From NCBI GenBank assembly GCA_937910265.1, contig CALEPD010000022.1:1-14998 (forward strand): a stretch of 14,998 nucleotides of DNA, read 5' to 3'. The notes below the pieces were generated by a model. That model saw nothing but the letters and a program-made list of their open reading frames with translations, ran no database searches and was not told the origin of the DNA. The position numbers and the translations under genes were made by a program. Positions 1 to 7,782 of this stretch are shown piece by piece; the stretch's first letter is position 1, and every line of letters starts with the position of its first letter. Source of the stretch: an uncultured Bacteroidales bacterium. Its GTDB lineage: Bacteria > Bacteroidota > Bacteroidia > Bacteroidales > P3.

Positions 1-1
1 G

Positions 2-52
2 ACAACCCTATCAGGAAAAGTGCAAAAAAATGTCAACCAAAATCAGGAAAAG
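2..52. repeat. two imperfect ~32-bp direct repeat units at the left edge
   Basis: Two successive units share the pattern caacc, a 2-3 nt spacer, then the exact 11-mer atcaggaaaag (10-20 and 42-52). They are separated by an A-rich stretch. The first unit begins at the window edge, so more units may lie outside. Repeated terminal motifs of this kind occur at the ends of some insertion sequences, for example the IS21 family. No transposase is visible here, so an IS-end origin is only a guess. Confidence 0.5.
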
Positions 53-61
53 ACAGTTCCG

Positions 62-91
62 CGTTGCAGCGTTGCAGTGTTGCAGTTGCAA
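62..91. repeat. short tandem 8-mer repeat (cgttgcag)
   Basis: Two perfect copies of cgttgcag (62-69, 70-77) are followed by tgttgcag (78-85) and a partial ttgcaa (86-91). It is a small tandem repeat in non-coding sequence, between the edge repeats and the aminotransferase remnant. It could change in copy number by slippage. No function is evident. Confidence 0.75.
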
Positions 92-195
92 AACGAGTTT
101 CCCATAACACAAAGTATATATTTATAGGTAACCTCTAAAATTTAAATCACTGATAATAATATAAATATACATGCCTATTCGTTATCATATTGAAC

Positions 196-366
196 ATGAT
201 TACGAAACCTATGGCAAAACACAAGAAACTCGGGTTCGACATTGCGGACTATCCAAATGCGTACGACCACTACCGCAACGAGGTGTCGCTGCCGCTCAAT
301 ACGTGCATGACAGATGAGCAAGTGGTCTATGTGATTGAGAATTTTGTGGAGATTATTAAAAAATAA
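196..366 (+). pseudogene. 3'-end remnant of a DegT/DnrJ/EryC1/StrS aminotransferase
   Basis: A 56-codon frame from ATG at 196 to TAA at 364-366 encodes a peptide matching the extreme C-terminus of PLP-dependent sugar aminotransferases of the DegT/DnrJ/EryC1/StrS family. It contains KPMAKHKKLGF, DYPNAYDHYRNE and SLPLNTCMTDEQV, followed by VIENF. In intact enzymes of about 370-400 residues these lie in the last ~55 residues. The frame is closed by a stop at 157-159, and the AT-rich DNA upstream shows no continuation in any frame, so the PLP lysine domain is missing. Such enzymes make amino sugars for O-antigen, capsule or glycoprotein glycans. The repeats at 2-91 suggest the 5' part was lost by insertion or deletion. 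The truncation is clear; expression as a short peptide is unlikely. Confidence 0.8.
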
Positions 367-384
367 CCTTAACGTTGACGTTAA
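358..384 (-). terminator. putative intrinsic terminator of the leftward operon
   Basis: Read on the minus strand, a 6-bp stem with a 4-nt loop (TTAACG-TCAA-CGTTAA, 369-384) is followed by GG and then a T-rich stretch (358-366) just after the AsmA stop codon. The arms extend to a 16-nt near-palindrome. The site lies between two convergent reading frames. The stem is AT-rich, so its strength is uncertain. Confidence 0.45.
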
Positions 385-390
385 CTTTTA

Positions 391-408
391 ACCCGTTGGC
401 GGAATTAA
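391..408. repeat. left copy of an 18-bp direct repeat
   Basis: The 18-mer acccgttggcggaattaa occurs here and again at 14947-14964 in the same orientation. A nearby agcatatt octamer also recurs after each copy. This copy overlaps the stop codon of the AsmA gene. Confidence 0.8.
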
Positions 409-3400
409 TCCAGAGCATATTTGACATTATCCTCCAATGACTGTTTAATCATTTGCTTGATCAAGAGTGTCTGCCGCTGGGCGGCGTTTTGTTTGGCAGG
501 TTTATAAAATTCGGCATACTGCACTTTACCTAATTCAATTCTGGGCTGAGAGATGTCGCCTTTCACATCGACAGCCAAACGCACGGGCAAGGGACTTTTC
601 ACCAACTCGACATGGTAGTTACACTTGTTGTCGACAGTGTGTCGACCTGCCAGCACCATTCCGTACTTGTGGAGCGACAACTGGAATGGATACACCTCGA
701 TTTCGTTGCGGAAGAGCGTAGCCTCGACATCCAAACTATCGACACGGAGTTTGCCATCGCCATCGCGCCAATCCTGCATCTGCAACAATTGTGCAATATT
801 CTTCACGACATCGTTATCCATTACGACCAAATCGGTGCCGGTGATGGCTGCCGCGCCACGCATGGTGCTTTGTTTGGGACGATAGAGGTGGTCCATATAC
901 ATTTCGGCAGCGATATGGAAATTGCCGTTGCCTTCGAATGCGGAAAGCATCGGAACCAAAGTATCGATATAGGGAACCAAGTGCACGAGGCTGTTGACAT
1001 CGATATCCAAGAGATGGAAATCGACTCCCAGGAAGAGATGGTTAGGACGGGGAGATTTATAGATGGCGGTAAGCTGCATACGGGCAGCATCGCATACAAA
1101 ACCGACCTCATCCAACACAACAACGCCGTCGCGCATGCGGATATCGCCTTGCACGTCGGAGATTCTGTTACCGAAGGCATATGTGGTGTTGATATGGGTA
1201 TGCAGTGTGAAATCGACATCCTTGGGTACAATGAAGGGACATTCGACCTGCTCGATATTATCCTCGGCCAACTGGACTGCCAAGGTGTCCTCATCGGTAC
1301 CCATACCACTGAGGATATCGAGCATTTGGTCGATATTGGCAAACTTTGAGGAGAAATAGAGGTCGCCTGTAAGCATTTCCTTGTGGGATATCCATGACTC
1401 TAAATTGTTGATGTCGCCACGAAGGTGATAATCGGAATTGCCTATGGTGAGGTCGGCCTGTTCGACCAAGCATATATTGGAATCGTACTTCACGTTGAGG
1501 TTAGACATTTTAACCACCTCGTTGATACCGGGAACAGAGAGACGAACGCCTTTGAGCGAGAGATTTGCCTCGGGATTGAGCTGACTCAGGAAATTGTCCT
1601 GCAACGAATCGTACAATATGCTGACATCGACAGTACAAGGCCCTGTTGAAAAAACGGTTGAGTCGAGCTCGGCATCGGCTTTGACAAAATTCAAATCGCA
1701 AGCCATTGCCAACGGAGTGGTTGTGTCGAGGATGTTGTTGAGAGCAACCTCGACCTTGGGTGAAACCAACTGGGCGTTGAGGTTATCGCCGGTTGAGGCC
1801 ACTTTCAGATAGGTGGACTCCAATTGGGCCGATAGCATAGCATCGACATCGACTTGATTCATTGCAGAAGGCATCTTGACTGCAAGATTTAACGATGGTG
1901 ATTGCGCATGAATGGTATCATATTTGACGTCGAGGTTCTGAATACCGAAGTCGCCGTCGAGCTTTACTTTAGCAAAATTCTGATTGAGCACATCGTTGAG
2001 CGATGCCTTGACATCCAAAGAAACCTCCGCAGTGCCGCCGAGGGCGATTGGCACTGTATCGGGAATGATTTTCTGCAATATGGGTAGAGAGACATTACCC
2101 GAGAGATTTGCATCAGCATACATGTTGCCTAAGAGGTCATCGACATCGCCGGTCAACCGCAAACGACTGCCGTCGACATGGGCATTGAGAGCGTTGACAC
2201 GCGCATGCGATTTGCCGGCCAAGTTGAGATGAACATCAACATCGGCATTAAGCGGTGCGATTTTATATGGCAACAGATCAGGTGCCCGGAAACGGCCTTT
2301 CGAGAGCGACACATTGGCATCGATGACAGGCAAGAACGTTGAATCGCAAACACCTTTGACCGAACCATTCAGCAACAAATCGGCATCGACACTCATGCCA
2401 TTGAGAGAAGCGACCAAGAAGTCGGGAAGCACGGACATCAACGAGCGTACATTCCATTTGTTGGTTGCGAAGGTCAGATCGAGTAACATGGGTTTCTCTT
2501 GGTGGGGCAAGATGACATCGCCGTTCAGGGAGATCATGTACGAAAGCAATGCGACAGAAGCATGGGAGAAGGCCACTCGTGGATTTGCCAAATTGATGGA
2601 AAAAGGAGCTCTGACCGTAATCAAATCCTCGGGGCGACCGCACATGACCTCGTTTGTGAAAGTCTGACCGTCGTATTCGACATCGGCTTTAGAGAGCTGC
2701 ATATCAAGATAGCCGCATACACTATCGTATGAGCCGATGAATTTTGTGGCGAGGGCGAAACCGGTCATGAAAACATCGGTATTGACCACATGTGAGGAGT
2801 CGAGCAAAGCCAGGCTAAACATGTCGGCATTGACCGATAGATCGGCATTGACCAACGAATCGGCCACAGCGCCGCTCATTTCGAGAGAGAGTCCCGAAAG
2901 CGATGCATATACCCCTGCCTGAAGGTTGCAGAAGGATAACGAGAGATTGGATACACCCAATTTCTTGACATCAATCAATTCGGGCATTGCCGCAGAGGAG
3001 GTATCATCGTCGTCGGAGGCGGGGAATACCATGTAGTTGGCATTGCCGTCTTGGTCGATGAAAACATATGCGTCGGTACCGTCGAGCTGCAATTCTTTGA
3101 CTACCACATCGCCATTGCGGAGGAAGGACTTGACATCAACGCCAACAACAAGCTGAGAGACTGTCGCAAGGGTGTCGTTGTCAGCACCCTCCATTGGGTT
3201 AATCAACACTGCATCGGAGACTTCCAAACCGGCATAGGGGAATGTTTTAAACAATGAAAGATGGACGTTATTGAATGAAGCGTCGCATTTCAAATACTTA
3301 TCGGAGAGGTCGTTGACAATGGCCGTGAGTTTGGCAGGAGTGAACACCAACCAGCAGATGACGCAAACGGCGACAACAACCAGTCCGAGCAGAGATCCCA

Positions 3401-3434
3401 AGGAACATAATAAAACCTTAATCCACTTTTTCAT
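405..3434 (-). CDS. AsmA-family envelope protein
   Basis: A 1009-residue protein with one N-terminal membrane anchor (about residues 7-31) and a long beta-rich region exported beyond the inner membrane. The start reads KLTAIVNDLSDKYL and then SLFKTFPYAGLEVSD, typical of Bacteroidota AsmA-like proteins. An acidic, low-complexity linker lies at about 138-149. The last ~170 residues (MRGAAAITGTDLVVMDND through DVKGDISQPRIELG) match the AsmA C-terminal domain. AsmA/TamB/YhdP relatives form hydrophobic-groove bridges implicated in phospholipid traffic to, and assembly of, the outer membrane; that role here is by family. The ATG is 6 nt after the stop of the lipoprotein gene, so the two are probably co-transcribed. 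A hairpin follows the stop. No frameshift or internal stop was seen. Confidence 0.9.
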   Translation of the reverse strand: MKKWIKVLLCSLGSLLGLVVVAVCVICWLVFTPAKLTAIVNDLSDKYLKCDASFNNVHLSLFKTFPYAGLEVSDAVLINPMEGADNDTLATVSQLVVGVDVKSFLRNGDVVVKELQLDGTDAYVFIDQDGNANYMVFPASDDDDTSSAAMPELIDVKKLGVSNLSLSFCNLQAGVYASLSGLSLEMSGAVADSLVNADLSVNADMFSLALLDSSHVVNTDVFMTGFALATKFIGSYDSVCGYLDMQLSKADVEYDGQTFTNEVMCGRPEDLITVRAPFSINLANPRVAFSHASVALLSYMISLNGDVILPHQEKPMLLDLTFATNKWNVRSLMSVLPDFLVASLNGMSVDADLLLNGSVKGVCDSTFLPVIDANVSLSKGRFRAPDLLPYKIAPLNADVDVHLNLAGKSHARVNALNAHVDGSRLRLTGDVDDLLGNMYADANLSGNVSLPILQKIIPDTVPIALGGTAEVSLDVKASLNDVLNQNFAKVKLDGDFGIQNLDVKYDTIHAQSPSLNLAVKMPSAMNQVDVDAMLSAQLESTYLKVASTGDNLNAQLVSPKVEVALNNILDTTTPLAMACDLNFVKADAELDSTVFSTGPCTVDVSILYDSLQDNFLSQLNPEANLSLKGVRLSVPGINEVVKMSNLNVKYDSNICLVEQADLTIGNSDYHLRGDINNLESWISHKEMLTGDLYFSSKFANIDQMLDILSGMGTDEDTLAVQLAEDNIEQVECPFIVPKDVDFTLHTHINTTYAFGNRISDVQGDIRMRDGVVVLDEVGFVCDAARMQLTAIYKSPRPNHLFLGVDFHLLDIDVNSLVHLVPYIDTLVPMLSAFEGNGNFHIAAEMYMDHLYRPKQSTMRGAAAITGTDLVVMDNDVVKNIAQLLQMQDWRDGDGKLRVDSLDVEATLFRNEIEVYPFQLSLHKYGMVLAGRHTVDNKCNYHVELVKSPLPVRLAVDVKGDISQPRIELGKVQYAEFYKPAKQNAAQRQTLLIKQMIKQSLEDNVKYALD

Positions 3435-3440
3435 GACACA

Positions 3441-3833
3441 CTATATTCGGGTAAAAGTATATTGATTATCGAAAGCATCGTGCAATTGCAAAATATCATC
3501 ATCCAACTGCATGACAGTGTACATTTTGGGAACATCGGCACCCATTTCAAGTTTATGGACCAGCAGCAAACGGTCGTCGGTCAATGACCATGTGAACAGC
3601 TGTGCCTCTTCTTCCTGAACATCGTCGGCGGTGTCCCATGTGGCGCCATTGTACCCCTCATCGAAACGATAGTATTCGGTACCGCTCACCCACGTTCCTA
3701 TCAACAGACTTTCGTCGAAGGTACGAATCGGATCATCAGGAGTACAGCCATTGAGCAAAGCACTGAACAAAGCCACCAGTAAAAGAGGAATTGTGCGCTT
3801 CGGTCTGGTTAAATATGACTTTATTACATTCAT
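3441..3833 (-). CDS. small lipocalin-like lipoprotein
   Basis: A 130-residue protein. From the ATG at 3833 it has basic residues, a hydrophobic stretch and a lipobox, LLNGC, with the acylated cysteine at residue 30, so a signal peptidase II lipoprotein is predicted. The mature part begins with an acidic segment, then LIGTWVSGTEYYRF, a surface-turn region rich in Asp and Glu, and several short beta strands ending in LQLHDAFDNQYTFTRI. This resembles the one-domain lipocalin-like lipoproteins common in Bacteroidota, whose ligands are mostly unknown. An ATG five codons upstream (3848) is possible but adds only MFPIC before the signal sequence. It lies just ahead of the AsmA gene (6-nt gap), suggesting a shared envelope role. 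Lipoprotein status is firm; the fold is inferred from sequence pattern. Confidence 0.75.
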   Translation of the reverse strand: MNVIKSYLTRPKRTIPLLLVALFSALLNGCTPDDPIRTFDESLLIGTWVSGTEYYRFDEGYNGATWDTADDVQEEEAQLFTWSLTDDRLLLVHKLEMGADVPKMYTVMQLDDDILQLHDAFDNQYTFTRI

Positions 3834-3848
3834 ACAAATAGGGAACAT

Positions 3849-4044
3849 AACCTATAATTATAAATAAGTGAAGCATGTTACAGGACTTTCGCAAAGGAAA
3901 GTTGCCAACATGTTACAATCATAACGGAATATTAAATATAAAATTACAGAGAAAATAAAGAAAAAATGCATGAGGGAACAGCAGAGCAGGCCGCTATTCT
4001 TGCTTGACAAATGGATAAAGAGGATTCGGTGCGAAGAATGGAAC
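3849..4044 (-). promoter_or_regulatory. leader of the lipoprotein-AsmA pair with a hairpin between direct repeats
   Basis: This 196-bp spacer separates the broken acyltransferase from the lipoprotein gene and probably holds the promoter of the lipoprotein-AsmA pair. Direct repeats catgttac at 3874-3881 and 3909-3916 flank a 6-bp-stem hairpin (arms 3885-3890 and 3897-3902, 6-nt loop). The stretch nearest the gene is very AT-rich (ataattataaataa, 3855-3868). I see no good match to the TAnnTTTG element. An operator or attenuator is possible but unproven. Confidence 0.35.
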
Positions 4045-5069
4045 CTACCTGCCGATGCCCAATATGAACGGGAAACGGCGCTCCAGATATTTACACAGAT
4101 ATCGATACACAACCAACGAGACCAACACAAATGCGGCACTAAGCACATCGAACAGAATGGTGCCATTGAACGACAAGGTTTGTGAGATAAACCCAAATGA
4201 GGTAACCAATACCATGTGGCTTGAAACTATAAAGATTGTCCATCGGGCATATTCGCGCACAAATCTGCTTCCATCGAACAGCTTGCACAATGCAAAGAAG
4301 CAGAGGGATTCCGAGAGGCTTGAAATAACAAACAGCCAAAAGTTGCCCAATTCCATGCCATATATGGAGACTTTTGTGTTTAGAAGAAGGCCGGAAACCA
4401 CCCAAAGCGGAAGTGCCACCAATCCAACAGTTCCGACAGTCCACTATAGGGCATGCGCTTCAGCAATGCCCCACATGAAACAAAGAAGAGGCCCAAAAGA
4501 GCCTTATTGAAACCAAAAGTGTTGAAGACTTGCCATTGAGAAGCGTAACATATGTACGAGAGCAACAGAGTGGTTGCTATCACTGCAACCAACTTGGCGA
4601 TGCCTGACTGGGCCAACTTCAACAATTTGGCGACAATAAGAATGACAAAGAGCGAGAAGAAAAACCAAATGGGAGAATTGTAGGCACATTGGCCATCGAA
4701 ATAGCATATGGTGCGAATGACGGACATTGGTGATGCGGGAGTGTCGAGAAAATAGAAGTACAGAGGCAGGGTTAAAATGTACAGGAATAGTGCGGGTAAG
4801 AGTATTCTATACACCTTGTCCATAACAAATTGTAGAAAAGTCTTTGTGTCGGATTTCAAGACATAGCCCGAGAGCATGAAATACATGGGCATATGGAAAG
4901 AATAAATTGCCTTGTTGAGTGTTGCGGCAAGGTCGGACCCTTCGTACAAAATATGGCCCCAGAAAACCAGGAACAAACCTATTGATTTGGCCGCATCAAC
5001 CCAATTGACCCTGACTGCACGGCTTGAAGGATTGGCATTGCCGGAACTTGTCATACAATTATCAAGCAT
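4045..5069 (-). pseudogene. acyltransferase-3 family membrane protein, frameshifted
   Basis: Two adjoining minus-strand frames together make one acyltransferase-3 (OafA/NodX-type) protein of roughly 340 residues, the usual size. The first frame (from 5069) has the N-terminal WVDAAKSIGL, FLVFWGH (His39) and FHMPMYFMLSGY motifs and several membrane helices, but runs off into DWWHFRFGWFPAFF and stops at 4380. The second frame, open from about 4443, continues with a helix (GLVALPLWVVSGLLL) and further membrane segments to FILGIGR and the stop at 4045. Joining them needs a -1 shift, equal to one lost base near 4420-4445. No classical slippery heptamer is seen, so mutation or a sequencing error is likelier than programmed shifting. 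Family members O-acylate glycans. It begins 49 nt after the phosphoribosyltransferase stop and may be in its operon. Confidence 0.85.
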
Positions 5070-5118
5070 GTACTGAAATAATCATTAATGCATTAAGAAT
5101 GGCCTGGGATTAGAAGCG

Positions 5119-5655
5119 TCACTCATCCAATATGTATATATCGCTGTAACTGCGACCCTTGCCAGCATAATCGAGCCCATATCCGACAACAAAATCGTTG
5201 GGAATGGAAGCACCGATGTACTTGATGGGGAAGTTCTTCACAAAATTGCCAGGCTTGAACAAAAACGAGCAAACTGCGACACTGGCAGGTTGGAGCGCCT
5301 GCAGGCGCTGGAGCATAAAATCGATGGTAACACCGCTGTCGACGATATCCTCAACGATAATAACGTGACGGTTTTTCACGCTGTCGGGGAAAGGCAGAAC
5401 TTCGTTGACCACGCCAGAAGAGTGCATGCCTACATAAGAGGAATAGCGGACAAAAGAGACCTCGCAATCGACAGACATTTCCCTTGACAAGTCGGCAACG
5501 AACAGATAACTTCCTGTCAGAACCGGACAGAGGATTGGATTTTTATCTTTGTAGTCGGCCGATATCATATCGGCCAGGCGTGTAACAATAGACTGTATCT
5601 CGCTTTGGGAGAGATACAGTCTAAAGGGTTTATCGTTGATAATAAGGTTTGACAT
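5119..5655 (-). CDS. hpt: hypoxanthine(-guanine) phosphoribosyltransferase
   Basis: A 178-residue purine-salvage enzyme that joins hypoxanthine or guanine to PRPP to give IMP or GMP in the cytosol. The PRPP-binding motif is VEDIVDSGVT (101-110). The N-terminal half has PVLTGSYLFVADLSR (the loop near pyrophosphate) and the flexible-loop region FVRYSSYVGMHSSG. The purine-binding end IPNDFVVGYGLDY (151-163) is typical of HPRT. Length fits the family. I chose the ATG at 5655 (MSNLIINDKPF) over an upstream TTG at 5673, because the ATG fits the homologous N-terminus and leaves a 14-nt gap from the FGE-gene stop, whereas the TTG start would overlap it. It sits third after pyrE and the FGE gene and is probably co-transcribed with them. 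Hypoxanthine versus guanine preference cannot be read from the sequence. Confidence 0.92.
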   Translation of the reverse strand: MSNLIINDKPFRLYLSQSEIQSIVTRLADMISADYKDKNPILCPVLTGSYLFVADLSREMSVDCEVSFVRYSSYVGMHSSGVVNEVLPFPDSVKNRHVIIVEDIVDSGVTIDFMLQRLQALQPASVAVCSFLFKPGNFVKNFPIKYIGASIPNDFVVGYGLDYAGKGRSYSDIYILDE

Positions 5656-5669
5656 CGTGGGGAGACGGC

Positions 5670-6764
5670 TCAATAATCGTAAAGCTCGTAGTCGGCTTCT
5701 TCGCGTTCGGCATCGTCAAGCACAAGACGGAAGCCGTGGAAACCATATCCATAGTCGGGTAGGTACCAACATCTATCACTTACGGCACAACCCCATGAGG
5801 GGCTGTTGAGGCTACCGCCTCGGAGTATACGGTTTTCGCCATATTTTGGGCCGGTGGGGTTGTCCTGCATTTCGGAGGGGTACTCGCCCATCCAATCGGA
5901 ACACCATTCCCAGACATTGCCACCCATATCGTAGAGACCTAATTCGTTAGGTCTCAACTGGCCTACAGGGTGAGTGATGTTTTGGGAATTGCTTCCATAC
6001 CAGCAGTAGGAAGCCAAATCGCCATCGGTACCGGGATAGGTACAATCTTTCGAATATTGGCCACCGCGGGCCGCATATTCCCATTCTGCCTCGGTAGGAA
6101 GGCGGAAACGGTAACCGGTAATCTGGCTCAAACGGGCGATGAAAATCTGTGCGTCGTTCCAGGAAACCTGCTCTACGGGAAGGCTGTCGCTGTAGCGCCA
6201 ACGCGAGGGGTTGGTATCCATGACAGAAAGCCAGAGTTTCTGAGTAACCTCATACTGTCCCATATAGAAATCGTTTACTTTAACCTTGTGGACGGGTGTG
6301 GCCTCTTCATAATGGTGTTTGGCTCCGTGGGGTTTTGTACAACCCATATCAAAAGTTCCACCAGCGATGGGCAACATCTTGAAACGAATGCCGTTGCAAT
6401 TGATTTCCAATGAACCGTCGTCGACTTCGACAAGGAAATAAAGCATATTATCGTCCTCAACGCCACGAATCTCGCGCATGTCGTAGGCTATGATTTTCAA
6501 TGTGTCGTAACCATCTTTTGTCTTTTTCGATGGCTGAACATCCTTGCCTACAGCCCCGCTGAGATTTTGAACGGGTTCGCTGAAATAAACGCCGCCGTCG
6601 ACGGATGCACGGACACGGATGTCGGCAGGTTTATCCAAGAGAATGTACGATATGGTGAGTTGTTTGCCTTCACGGACAAAACTTACATCTTTGATGGTTT
6701 GCGCAGACAATTGTGCACAAATAACCAACAATGCGGCGAAGAGTGTAAATACTTTTTTATTCAT
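5670..6764 (-). CDS. exported FGE/SUMF1-domain protein
   Basis: A 364-residue protein with a Sec signal peptide (about 1-22, cleavage near LSAQ). Residues ~24-115 form a beta-rich domain often placed ahead of FGE domains in Bacteroidota. The formylglycine-generating-enzyme-like domain runs from about 128 (PIAGGTFDMG) through YEVTQKLW, LPTEAEWEYAARGG, ELGLYDMGGNVWEWC and LRGGSLN to GFHGFRLVL. Genuine FGEs use two copper-binding cysteines close after the RGGS motif. Here only C326, and perhaps C332, follow RGGS (315-318), and the first position appears to be Ser or Asn. Sulfatase maturation is therefore doubtful, and a structural or other oxidative role is possible. The tail is acidic (DDAEREEADYELYDY). 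Its ATG overlaps the end of pyrE by 8 nt, suggesting translational coupling. Substrate unknown. Confidence 0.88.
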   Translation of the reverse strand: MNKKVFTLFAALLVICAQLSAQTIKDVSFVREGKQLTISYILLDKPADIRVRASVDGGVYFSEPVQNLSGAVGKDVQPSKKTKDGYDTLKIIAYDMREIRGVEDDNMLYFLVEVDDGSLEINCNGIRFKMLPIAGGTFDMGCTKPHGAKHHYEEATPVHKVKVNDFYMGQYEVTQKLWLSVMDTNPSRWRYSDSLPVEQVSWNDAQIFIARLSQITGYRFRLPTEAEWEYAARGGQYSKDCTYPGTDGDLASYCWYGSNSQNITHPVGQLRPNELGLYDMGGNVWEWCSDWMGEYPSEMQDNPTGPKYGENRILRGGSLNSPSWGCAVSDRCWYLPDYGYGFHGFRLVLDDAEREEADYELYDY

Positions 6765-7416
6765 TGTTCATATGCTCATCGCTCCATTTTTCAGGGTTCT
6801 GACGCCATTGCGAGAGCGACTCCATTTCTTTGGTTTGTATATATTCCTCAGTACGGGCGACCTCGACCAAAGTGTTGTAATCGGTAAGGGTTACAAGTTC
6901 GACGTTGGCATCCTTGAAGTTTTTGGCTGCTACATCGAGTCCGTAGGTGAAGATGGCGACCATGCCTTTGACAACACAGCCTTTTTCACGTAATGCATTC
7001 ACAGCGACCAAACTGCTTTTGCCGGTTGAAACGAGGTCTTCGATAACAACGACAGATTGTCCGCTGGAGATTTCACCCTCAATTTGGTTGGTCAAACCGT
7101 GTGACTTGGATTCGGAACGGACATAAACAAACGGTTTTTCCAATTCTTGCGCAACCAATGCACCTTGAGCAATTCCGCCGGTGGCGACGCCTGCGATGAC
7201 ATCGACATTGCCGAAATATTCGTTGATGGCCTCAACAAAACCTTGACGGATGAAAGTACGGATGGGAGGATACGACAAAGTTACGCGGTTGTCACAATAA
7301 ATAGGTGACTTTCTACCAGAAGCCCAAGTGAATGGATTCTCATTGTTGAGCTTTACTGCTTTTACTTGTAATAAAAATTTGGCAGTTTGTTCTGCTGTTG
7401 CATTTGTATTTTTCAT
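6757..7416 (-). CDS. pyrE: orotate phosphoribosyltransferase
   Basis: A 219-residue cytosolic enzyme that makes OMP from orotate and PRPP, the fifth step of de novo pyrimidine synthesis. Family motifs are NPFTWASGRKSPIYCDNR (27-44), VIAGVATGGIAQGALVA (73-89), YVRSESKSHGL and the PRPP-binding stretch VVVIEDLVSTGKSS (122-135). A start at 7431 would add MYLCG, but those codons overlap the TATCTTTG promoter element, so the ATG at 7416 (MKNTNATAEQ) is preferred. Its stop overlaps the start of the FGE gene by 8 nt. It is the first gene of a leftward run that includes another phosphoribosyltransferase. The C-terminus (QTKEMESLSQWRQNPEKW) matches Bacteroidota homologues in style. Function is confident. 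Confidence 0.93.
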   Translation of the reverse strand: MKNTNATAEQTAKFLLQVKAVKLNNENPFTWASGRKSPIYCDNRVTLSYPPIRTFIRQGFVEAINEYFGNVDVIAGVATGGIAQGALVAQELEKPFVYVRSESKSHGLTNQIEGEISSGQSVVVIEDLVSTGKSSLVAVNALREKGCVVKGMVAIFTYGLDVAAKNFKDANVELVTLTDYNTLVEVARTEEYIQTKEMESLSQWRQNPEKWSDEHMNNE

Positions 7417-7420
7417 ACCG

Positions 7421-7428
7421 CAAAGATA
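7421..7428 (-). promoter_or_regulatory. Bacteroidota -7 element of pyrE
   Basis: On the minus strand TATCTTTG is an exact match to the TAnnTTTG consensus recognised by the Bacteroidota primary sigma factor. It ends only 4 nt before the preferred pyrE ATG (7416), so the transcript would have almost no leader. No convincing -33 TTG element was seen upstream, where there is an A/T run. Confidence 0.55.
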
Positions 7429-7585
7429 CATTAAAAAGTTCTAACTGACGTTTTTTTTACAAAATTTATTTTTCAACAATTGGATTTCAGCGCTTAACAT
7501 AGACCAGAGGACACATCTGCAGGCTATATTATGGGGCATATTGGCAGGGATTATGATTTAAAACATGGGGAAAACGCACTTATAT

Positions 7586-7782
7586 GATGGGGTCTATAAA
7601 TTGCTTTCGTGTGATTTGGTTCTTATTTCGTGCAGATTTCCGTGCGGAAAGAGTGCGCAATGCGGTGCATTGTAATCGATTGACAATCGGAAAGATGCCG
7701 AAAGAAGGGCAAATGCGCTGAAAAATCGGACTCACTCATGTTAACTATTGATTTTAAAAATATGGAATTTATAGAACCCATC
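7586..7782. mobile_element. MITE-like element with 17-bp terminal inverted repeats
   Basis: The ends gatggggtctataaatt (7586-7602) and aatttatagaacccatc (7766-7782) are inverted repeats matching at 16 of 17 positions. The same hexamer ttatat directly flanks both sides (7580-7585 and 7783-7788), as a target-site duplication would. The 197-bp interior contains no credible gene; the longest minus-strand frame is about 35 codons. The palindrome cgattgacaatcg lies at 7677-7689. The left ~105 bp recurs as a degenerate copy at 14358-14453. This fits a small non-autonomous transposon whose transposase lies elsewhere, inserted between the divergent pyrE and dprA genes. The flank is AT-rich, so chance contributes to the 6-bp match. 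Confidence 0.6.

Noticed and set aside
2..91. CRISPR array at the left edge
   Set aside because: Only two imperfect ~32-bp units without distinct spacers, then 8-mer tandem repeats; no cas genes nearby.
612..1349. 245-codon open frame on the + strand opposite the AsmA gene
   Set aside because: It lies wholly antisense to a well-supported gene, shows no family motif, and is explained by that gene's codon bias; other antisense frames in this region are similar.
4139..4444. third-frame open stretch in the acyltransferase region
   Set aside because: Its product does not match the family; the pair of frames joined at the shift explains the region fully.
4380..4445. programmed -1 frameshift in the acyltransferase gene
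   Set aside because: No X XXY YYZ slippery heptamer occurs in the first frame before its stop and no strong downstream structure was seen; mutation or sequencing error is simpler.
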